From an uncultured Bacteroidia bacterium (GTDB lineage Bacteria > Bacteroidota > Bacteroidia > SpSt-205), in the NCBI GenBank assembly GCA_937995505.1, contig CALKJV010000082.1, positions 1-6,383 of the forward strand: a DNA stretch of 6,383 nt. The letters are read 5' to 3'. The position numbers and the translations under genes were made by a program. The notes under the pieces are model-generated. The model saw only the letters and a list, made by a program, of their open reading frames with translations, ran no database searches and was not told where the DNA came from. Positions 1 through 5,205 of the stretch are shown piece after piece; positions within the stretch are counted from its first letter, which is position 1; each line of letters opens with the position of its first letter.

Positions 1-52
1 CGCTCGGAAAAGGTACCGTTCGACCCTGCCACTTACCCTGCAGAATCCGCAC
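1..52 (-). CDS. rsmD: RsmD, 16S rRNA (guanine966-N2)-methyltransferase, N-terminal fragment cut by the window edge
   Basis: A GTG codon at 52..50 opens a frame that reads MRILQGKWQGRTVPFPS before the left edge cuts it. This closely matches the conserved RsmD opening (MRIIGGKYKGR-like, followed by a short basic/proline segment). RsmD transfers a methyl group from S-adenosylmethionine to N2 of G966 in 16S rRNA during 30S assembly. Only 17 codons are visible, so the SAM-binding core and the NPPY-type catalytic motif cannot be checked. The start lies inside the end of the DUF3822 gene, with a 20-base overlap in another frame, and a TAG sits immediately upstream in the rsmD frame, so no earlier start is possible. 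DUF3822 followed by rsmD is a common Bacteroidota gene order, which supports the call. The overlap suggests translational coupling. The identification rests on the N-terminal motif plus context. Confidence 0.75.
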   Translation of the reverse strand, partial: MRILQGKWQGRTVPFPS

Positions 53-926
53 CTAAAAGGGTAATCGGTAATACATCCTCTACGGCTAGGCCGGCTTCCT
101 TCATCGTAGAGGGGGCTGGAAAGACCCGACCTAAGTCGCGATACCCCGCCCCAAAAAAGCGATATAAAAGCATAGCTGCGTACGGTCGCAGAGCCGAATA
201 GCCACCGACAGCCACAGCGACTTGGCTTTTGTCAATGCCTAAAAGGGAGTGAAGGGATTGGAGGGGGTAAAGTACATCTTCGGGCACAGCAGCTGTGAAG
301 TGATTTACAAAAACGAGCCGATCTTCCTGAAAAAGTATATAGTAAAATCGACCAAAATGCAGCCAAACTAGCCCGCGGAAAGGCCGATGCTGCAAGTGGG
401 CTTGAGCTAAGTGCTGGGAAATCTGCACATAGCGATAGCTCGCGTGATTAATTCTTAGCTGGCCATGGCGTGCATGAAGGTACTGCATAAGCTGGGCGTC
501 GTATGCCATGAGAAAGGCTGCTCCGCTACCGCGTAAGATGTCTTTCTGGAAATGGTACCCTACCTGTGCGTCGGAAGCATGAATCTCATAATAGGCTTTG
601 AGGTAGTCGGCTTCCTGCCCGTCAGGTACATGTTCTGAGGGGACGACAAGCCAGTATTCGGTGTCTAAAACCAGAAGCCCTTGAGCAAACCGCTTTCGGA
701 GAAACTCATCTTGCTGCCAAACCTGCTCCAAAAAGCTTGGGAGGTCTAAGCCATCGCGATTCTTGTAGAGGCGTATGAGAAGGGGCTCGTGCTGTACGGT
801 AGAAACTGTGTACAGAAGGTGTTCATTGTCTGCCTGTGCCCCTAGGTGATATATCGTCAGCGAGGCGGGATTGAGAGCCGAGGAGGCGTATAGATCTTGG
901 GCGGTCAGAGGTTTAGCGAGGCTCAT
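33..926 (-). CDS. DUF3822 family protein of unknown function
   Basis: This encodes a 297-residue soluble protein with no signal peptide or membrane segment. It fits the Bacteroidota family DUF3822 in length and layout. There is an N-terminal half with a 'YWLVVPSEHV' segment (about 91-100), where the family usually has a hydrophobic strand followed by VP-E. The C-terminal half has 'GLVWLHFGRFYYILFQEDRLVFVNHF' features (about 185-210), then a PEDVLY segment (215-220), the 'LLGIDKS' turn (228-234) and the final 'AVGGYSALRP' segment (239-248). The repeated alternation of strands and helices in both halves is reminiscent of an actin/hexokinase-like duplicated fold, but that is inference. No biochemical function is known to me. 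The ATG at 926 lies three bases after the Fic stop (TAGCTTATG), so translation is probably coupled. rsmD starts inside its 3' end. The constant pairing with rsmD suggests a link to ribosome or cofactor housekeeping, but nothing in the sequence proves it. Confidence 0.8.
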   Translation of the reverse strand: MSLAKPLTAQDLYASSALNPASLTIYHLGAQADNEHLLYTVSTVQHEPLLIRLYKNRDGLDLPSFLEQVWQQDEFLRKRFAQGLLVLDTEYWLVVPSEHVPDGQEADYLKAYYEIHASDAQVGYHFQKDILRGSGAAFLMAYDAQLMQYLHARHGQLRINHASYRYVQISQHLAQAHLQHRPFRGLVWLHFGRFYYILFQEDRLVFVNHFTAAVPEDVLYPLQSLHSLLGIDKSQVAVAVGGYSALRPYAAMLLYRFFGAGYRDLGRVFPAPSTMKEAGLAVEDVLPITLLGADSAG

Positions 927-929
927 AAG

Positions 930-2375
930 CTAGTAGATTTCATTCGCTAGCTCAATCAGGGCTCCACTAAGCGAGGTCTGCACATAATTCCGCAAGAGCG
1001 TGCGTATAGCTGACACATCGTCTTCTATACAGAAGGCCAGAGGTGGGCATTCAAAAGCCAAAGGCGCAAAAAGGTAGAGAGATTTTTCTTTCTTGGGGGC
1101 GCGATGACCTCGGCTCCGCTTCTGCTGGTATTTGAGGGGTTCTAGAAAGTGCAAAAAAGCTCCTATGACTAAGGTCGCATCATGATGCCCTGCGTGATGC
1201 AGTGGGAATACTAGCTGGTATTTTTTATTAGCTGAGAGGGAAAACTTGAGCTTAAACCATCCACGTGGTAGCCCTCGGTTGAAGGTGTAACCGTACTTTC
1301 GGGCGTATTCGGCGATTTCGCTGGTAAACTGGTAATAGTAGGGCGAGTCGGGGTAAGCTTTGGCGACGAGGGCTCGGGTGCCGCGTCCGTCTTCGGTTTT
1401 GAGCTTGGTCTCCAATTCGGTGGCGACTTGGCGCAGCAGCTCTTCCATGTAGTCAAAGACCGTATAGCGATTAGTCATGATACGTTGGGAGCGGTCTCGG
1501 TCATGGCGTCCCTGCCAGCCTGCGAAGCACTTTTGGAAAGTAGCCAGGCTCTCCTCGTAGGAGGCGTTAGGAGTCAAGCCCCAGCTCAGCGCATACAAGG
1601 TAGCTTGCTGGAGGCCGTACAAAAAGAGATCAGCCCATGAATTGAGCTGTTCTTGATCAGCAGCTCGTAGGGCGCGGTGGTAGGCTACTCGTTCGGATTC
1701 TCTAAGTAAAAGGCCAGGCAAGTCCGCACGCCATAAGATGTATTGCGTAAGTAAAAAAGCCCCTCGTGCACTTCCGATTGCATAAGGGTGGATTTGGGTG
1801 AAGGTATGATAGGCCCAAGCCGCCACCCAGATAGGCGGGGCTCCCGCCGCTAGCTGATTTTCTACCTCCCGTAGAAGGGTCTCTAAGGTAGCTGCGATCT
1901 GCGAAGGCTCTACCAGAGGGCCAGAAAGAGGCCCATCGTGACTCGCAGTTCTCAAGGTGGGGGAGGAGGCGAGGACTTTCTCCTCTAAGGCCCGCAGAGC
2001 GGTGCTGTCAAGGGGCTGGGCTGCTTTCGCTTTTTCGTGCACTTCGGCTAAGGCCTCGGCTAATCCTTGGACAGCTCGGTGGGCTTCTGCAGGAGTGGGG
2101 CCTACGCCGGCACCGATAAGGGCTACGGCATCATAGCTCGCTAAACGGTAAGCCGTCCAAGCTTCGTCTGAAAACCACACGATGCCCTGGAGCGCTAAAA
2201 AGCCGCGAGCCATCGTGAAGTAAGCATCTTTCTCATATAGGGAAGAGAACCCCAGTTGCTCTAAGTGAGCTTTTCGGGCTTTCCAGGAGGGGGCAAGCGC
2301 CTCCCACCGAGTGGAGGGCAGCTCCAGCCAACCTGAGCGAAACTGAAAGTCTCGGGCAGAAAGGGTCTGGCTCAT
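930..2375 (-). CDS. Fic-fold protein with degenerate active site and long C-terminal extension
   Basis: Fic proteins usually transfer AMP or another phosphate-containing group to a target side chain. From the ATG at 2375 this one has 481 residues. The N-terminal half (about 1-265) has class II-like Fic layout: a region at 59-64 (FLALQG) where an inhibitory S/T-x-x-x-E-G motif would lie, then helices, then 'HTFTQIHPYAIGSARG' at 190-205. Against the canonical HPFx(D/E)GNGRxxR, the histidine (H196), G200 and R204 remain. The acidic metal ligand is Ile, the Asn is Ser, the following Gly is Ala and the last Arg is Phe, so ordinary AMPylation is doubtful. The helices after the motif (ERVAYHRAL, SWADLFLYGL) also fit Fic. 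Residues 270-481 match nothing I recognise; they hold an HHAGHHD cluster (393-399) and a Lys/Arg-rich stretch (about 415-432). An in-frame ATG at 2450 would add 25 residues, but it overlaps rlmN and lies upstream of a good promoter, so I chose 2375. No antitoxin gene adjoins. The Fic-fold call is fairly secure; the function is unknown. Confidence 0.78.
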   Translation of the reverse strand: MSQTLSARDFQFRSGWLELPSTRWEALAPSWKARKAHLEQLGFSSLYEKDAYFTMARGFLALQGIVWFSDEAWTAYRLASYDAVALIGAGVGPTPAEAHRAVQGLAEALAEVHEKAKAAQPLDSTALRALEEKVLASSPTLRTASHDGPLSGPLVEPSQIAATLETLLREVENQLAAGAPPIWVAAWAYHTFTQIHPYAIGSARGAFLLTQYILWRADLPGLLLRESERVAYHRALRAADQEQLNSWADLFLYGLQQATLYALSWGLTPNASYEESLATFQKCFAGWQGRHDRDRSQRIMTNRYTVFDYMEELLRQVATELETKLKTEDGRGTRALVAKAYPDSPYYYQFTSEIAEYARKYGYTFNRGLPRGWFKLKFSLSANKKYQLVFPLHHAGHHDATLVIGAFLHFLEPLKYQQKRSRGHRAPKKEKSLYLFAPLAFECPPLAFCIEDDVSAIRTLLRNYVQTSLSGALIELANEIY

Positions 2376-2393
2376 ACGTACTGACTTTCTTTG

Positions 2394-2422
2394 CAAAGGT
2401 AGGGAAAAGTTTCTTAGGCAAA
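2394..2422 (-). promoter_or_regulatory. Bacteroidota-type promoter for fic, the DUF3822 gene and rsmD
   Basis: On the minus strand TTTG (2422..2419) is followed after 17 bases by TACCTTTG (2401..2394), a perfect match to the Bacteroidota -7 box TAnnTTTG with a -33 TTG element. Transcription would start near 2388-2390, giving a leader of roughly 13-15 bases before the ATG at 2375. No strong Shine-Dalgarno sequence is seen, which is normal in this phylum. The -33 element lies just past the rlmN stop codon (2433..2431), so the promoter fills the short rlmN-fic gap. Read-through from the rho promoter is also possible. Confidence 0.7.
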
Positions 2423-2430
2423 AAAGGGGA

Positions 2431-3459
2431 TTAGGGTTTTTGGCGTGCAAGCTGGCCGCACCCCGCTGCGATATCTGCGCCTCGGCTCTGCCGTACAGTG
2501 GCGAGGAGCCCCCGCCGGAGAAGCTGCTGCTGAAAAGCTTCTATTCGCTGAGAGGGGCGAAAAGGAAGGCCCGGGACGGGATTATACACGATAAGGTTGA
2601 CCTTAGCTAAGAGGGGAGGGGCTACAAAGTCTCGGAGGGCTTCTGCATCCTCAGGGCTATCGTTGATGCCGTCTAGGAGTACATATTCTAGCGTGACCCA
2701 TTCGCGTCGCTGCTGACAGAAGTAAATGAGGGCCTCTCGTATGTCGTCCAGCGGTATATGGGCTGCTAAGGGAATAAGTTCTCGGCGCTTTTCGGACAGA
2801 GCGCTGTGCAAGGAGAAAGCTAATTCTATCCGTTGGGGCAGTTCCGCTAGGCGCCGAATAGCCTTTGGAACGCCCACAGTAGATACGGTGAGGCGGCGAG
2901 CGCTGAGCCCTATCCGAGTGGTAAGCAGTTCAATAGCCTCTATGAGCGCAGAGTAGTTGAGGAGCGGCTCACCCATTCCCATGAAAACCACATGGCTCAC
3001 GGGAAGTGGATAAGCGCCCTTGAGGGTAGCGACTTGGAGGGCGATTTCGTAGCCTTTGAGCTGCCGTTCTAAGCCGAGCTGTCCAGTTGCACAGAAGCGG
3101 CAGTTCAGGCTGCAGCCCACTTGACTGGAGACACATACGGTATGGCGACCCCGGTGGGGGATCCATACGGTCTCTGTGGTACCTCCCTCTGGCATTTGCC
3201 AGAGAAATTTTTGTGTACCGTCCCGGCTGGTGTGGCGGTGCAGAAGTTTGAGCCCTTGCGTCCGAAAGTTTTCCTCTAGGAGGCTGCGCAGCGAAGCAGG
3301 TAAGTTAGACATCTGCCTCGGGTCAGAAAGGGCGCGTCCCCAGAGCCAAGACTCAATTTGGCGGGCTCGGTAGGGGGGTTGGCCTTGCGCCTTTAGCCAA
3401 GCTTCCCACTGCGTCGGAGAAAGTTCCCAAAGGGCTGGCCGCTCGGTTACTCTGACCAT
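2431..3459 (-). CDS. rlmN: RlmN, dual-specificity 23S rRNA A2503 / tRNA A37 C2-methyltransferase (radical SAM)
   Basis: RlmN makes m2A at A2503 in the 23S peptidyl-transferase region and at A37 of some tRNAs, by radical SAM chemistry with a methyl-cysteine intermediate. The 342-residue protein has every key element. The 4Fe-4S cluster motif is C116-x3-C120-x2-C123 (CSLNCRFC). The two methyl-transfer cysteines are C109 and C334, equivalent to E. coli C118 and C355. E96 corresponds to E. coli E105. The SAM-binding GEP motif is at 163-165 (MGMGEPLLN), followed by the STVG segment at 193-196. The N-terminal helical domain (about 10-70) is present. The length is somewhat shorter than the E. coli enzyme (384), as is usual outside Proteobacteria. 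The start at 3459 overlaps the last 13 bases of rho, in a different frame, implying coupling. Nothing looks broken. The related resistance enzyme Cfr is less likely given the housekeeping context and RlmN-like N-terminus. Confidence 0.96.
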   Translation of the reverse strand: MVRVTERPALWELSPTQWEAWLKAQGQPPYRARQIESWLWGRALSDPRQMSNLPASLRSLLEENFRTQGLKLLHRHTSRDGTQKFLWQMPEGGTTETVWIPHRGRHTVCVSSQVGCSLNCRFCATGQLGLERQLKGYEIALQVATLKGAYPLPVSHVVFMGMGEPLLNYSALIEAIELLTTRIGLSARRLTVSTVGVPKAIRRLAELPQRIELAFSLHSALSEKRRELIPLAAHIPLDDIREALIYFCQQRREWVTLEYVLLDGINDSPEDAEALRDFVAPPLLAKVNLIVYNPVPGLPFRPSQRIEAFQQQLLRRGLLATVRQSRGADIAAGCGQLARQKP

Positions 3460-5114
3460 TTAGCCATGAGGTCCAGAAACTCCGCATTCGTACGGGTATG
3501 CCGCATCCGCTCTAAAAGAAACTCTGTGGCTTCTACCGGCTTCATTTCAGAAAGAAACTTACGCAAAAGCCAAATGCGGTGCAGCTCTTTTTCGTCTAGA
3601 AGGAGTTCCTCATGACGGGTACCCGACTCTAATACGTTGATAGCGGGATAGATGCGCTTATTGGCCAGCTGACGATCTAGCTGGAGTTCCATGTTGCCTG
3701 TGCCTTTGAATTCCTCAAAGACTACCTCGTCCAGCCGGCTACCCGTGTCAATTAAAGCCGTAGCGATAATTGTGAGGGAGCCGCCCTCTTCAATTTTGCG
3801 GGCAGCGCCAAAGAATCGTTTGGGCTTATGGAGAGCTGCTGAGTCCATTCCACCCGTGAGAATACGCCCCGATACCGGTGTGGCGGCGTTGTAGGCCCGG
3901 GCGAGACGAGTGATGGAGTCTAAGAGCACTGCCACATCAATACCACTCTCAGCGAGGCGACGGGCTTTTTCGTTGACGATTTCGGCGACCTCTACTTGCC
4001 GTTCTGCCGGCTCATCAAAGGTCGCAGCGACCACTTCAGCGGGCACATTGCGGGCAAAGTCGGTTACCTCCTCCGGTCGCTCGTCAATTAGCAGCACAAT
4101 CACGTACGTCTCTGGGTGGTTTTGGAGGATAGCGTTGGCGATTTTTTGGAGGAGGATCGTTTTACCCGTTTTGGGTTGGGCGACGATTAGGGCGCGCTGG
4201 CCTTTCCCAATAGGAGCAAATAGATCTACTACTCGTAAGGAGAGGTCGTTTGTCCCCTCAGAGAGGCGGAAGCGCTCGGTAGGAAAAAGCGGCGTAAGGT
4301 GCTCGAGGCTCCGCCGTTCTCGTAGATACTCCGGGTGAAGGCCATTGACGCGCTCAAGCTCGGTCAGGACATAGTTGCGTTCATTTTCGCGCGGTAACCG
4401 AATACGACCTTCTACGGTATCGCCAGGCCTAAGGCCATAGCGCCGTAGGAGCCCTTGGGGTACATAGATATCGTCTGGTGAGCTTTTGTAGCTATAATAC
4501 GGTGACCGGAGGAAGGCATGCCCTGTCTTTCTATCCAGCCACAAGACGCCCGAGGCGGAGATAGTGAGCTTTTCCAAAAGCTCAAAAATTGAGGGCTCTT
4601 TTTGGGGAGTACCCTCGGGGGTGGGGGAGGCTTTGGGGACGGCTGCCGGAGTTTCAGCGGCTTCCGTAGAGGGAGGAGTGACTGTTTCGGATTTCTCAGC
4701 TGCTGCTGGTGAGGCTACATCAGCAGGGTTCTCCTCCTTAGGCGGTGTAGGCGACACAGAAAGGATTTGGGACCGCTTGATGCGCCGCCGAGCCGACTTA
4801 GCCGAGGGGCCATTCGGGGAGGCTTCCGAGAAGGGCTCCGCAGGAATCGCTGGCTTCACCTCTTCGGAAGGAAGTTGCAGAGACGCTTCTGTTTCAGAAG
4901 GGCTTGCAGGCACCTTCTCTTCTATCGGGTAATTTTCAATCAGATTTCTTTCCTCTTCTGGTAGGGCCGCAAGGAGCCGATCAATTAAAGTTTCCCTGCG
5001 TACAGAGGGAGCGAAGCGCAAGCCAAGGAACCGAGCCATCCGGAGAAGTGTAGGCCGGTCCCAATCCTCAAGCCGCTTGTTTTGCATTAGCAGCATCTCT
5101 TTTAGCTCAGACAT
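3447..5114 (-). CDS. rho: Transcription termination factor Rho
   Basis: Rho is the hexameric RNA-dependent ATPase/helicase that loads on nascent RNA and ends transcription. The 555 residues divide into an N-terminal Rho_N helical domain (about 13-51); a low-complexity Pro/Glu/Ser/Ala-rich insertion (about 53-172) with a basic patch KSARRRIKRSQ (106-116); a cold-shock-like RNA-binding domain (about 185-258); and the RecA-like ATPase. Visible in the ATPase are Walker A AQPKTGKT (312-319), the catalytic-glutamate region LLIDERPEEV (341-350), Walker B VLLDSITRLARAYN (396-409), the Q-loop TGGMDSAALHKPKRFFGAAR (420-439) and the R-loop FKGTGNMEL (469-477). All ATPase elements look intact. In the primary RNA site GFGFLR of E. 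coli reads GHAFLR (198-203), with His replacing an aromatic residue. The protein is longer than E. coli Rho (419) because of the insertion, which is usual in Bacteroidota. It is the first gene of the minus-strand run. The start at 5114 is the only plausible one, lying just ahead of the Rho_N domain and downstream of the promoter. Confidence 0.98.
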   Translation of the reverse strand: MSELKEMLLMQNKRLEDWDRPTLLRMARFLGLRFAPSVRRETLIDRLLAALPEEERNLIENYPIEEKVPASPSETEASLQLPSEEVKPAIPAEPFSEASPNGPSAKSARRRIKRSQILSVSPTPPKEENPADVASPAAAEKSETVTPPSTEAAETPAAVPKASPTPEGTPQKEPSIFELLEKLTISASGVLWLDRKTGHAFLRSPYYSYKSSPDDIYVPQGLLRRYGLRPGDTVEGRIRLPRENERNYVLTELERVNGLHPEYLRERRSLEHLTPLFPTERFRLSEGTNDLSLRVVDLFAPIGKGQRALIVAQPKTGKTILLQKIANAILQNHPETYVIVLLIDERPEEVTDFARNVPAEVVAATFDEPAERQVEVAEIVNEKARRLAESGIDVAVLLDSITRLARAYNAATPVSGRILTGGMDSAALHKPKRFFGAARKIEEGGSLTIIATALIDTGSRLDEVVFEEFKGTGNMELQLDRQLANKRIYPAINVLESGTRHEELLLDEKELHRIWLLRKFLSEMKPVEATEFLLERMRHTRTNAEFLDLMAKWSE

Positions 5115-5153
5115 ACCTTATCAGGGGAAATGCCCGTCCAGGGCTATGCACTA

Positions 5154-5181
5154 CAAAGATAACGCTTTTCCGCATACCCAA
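5154..5181 (-). promoter_or_regulatory. Bacteroidota-type promoter for rho and downstream genes
   Basis: On the minus strand TTG (5181..5179), then 17 bases, then TATCTTTG (5161..5154) match the Bacteroidota TTG / TAnnTTTG pattern, with the same geometry as the promoter ahead of fic. Transcription would start near 5148, giving a leader of about 30-35 bases. That is too short for the long attenuated leader by which E. coli rho regulates itself. The leader includes a small GCCC-TGGAC-GGGC inverted repeat (5144..5132). This is only 4 base pairs and has no T-run after it, so I do not call it a terminator. The promoter lies within the divergent gap shared with the plus-strand kinase gene. Confidence 0.72.
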
Positions 5182-5205
5182 GCGTCTTTGCGTAATATCG
5201 CTGGG

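Noticed and set aside
2376..2450. N-terminal extension of the Fic-fold protein from an ATG at 2450
   Set aside because: The 25 extra residues overlap the end of rlmN by 20 bases and are encoded across a consensus promoter; the ATG at 2375 fits better.
4155..4178. Gln in place of the second Pro-region residue of the Rho Walker A (AQPKTGKT)
   Set aside because: The GKT and the preceding PK are intact, and I believe AQPKTGKT is ordinary for Rho in this phylum.
3910..4338. A 142-codon open frame on the plus strand opposite the Rho ATPase domain
   Set aside because: It is a Ser/Arg/Thr-rich shadow of a highly conserved gene, with no domain.
4564..4932. A 122-codon open frame on the plus strand opposite the rho insertion
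   Set aside because: Its Gly/Ala/Ser-rich composition mirrors the Pro/Ala/Ser-rich Rho segment on the other strand; there is no family resemblance and Rho is certain here.
5132..5144. Small GC-rich inverted repeat in the rho leader
   Set aside because: There are only 4 base pairs with a 5-base loop and no following T-run, so it is not supportable as a terminator or attenuator.
5187..5198. TTTG followed by TAATAT just ahead of the kinase start
   Set aside because: TTTG lacks the upstream TA and a -33 TTG at the right spacing, and TAATAT is too close to the ATG; neither is good enough to call a promoter.
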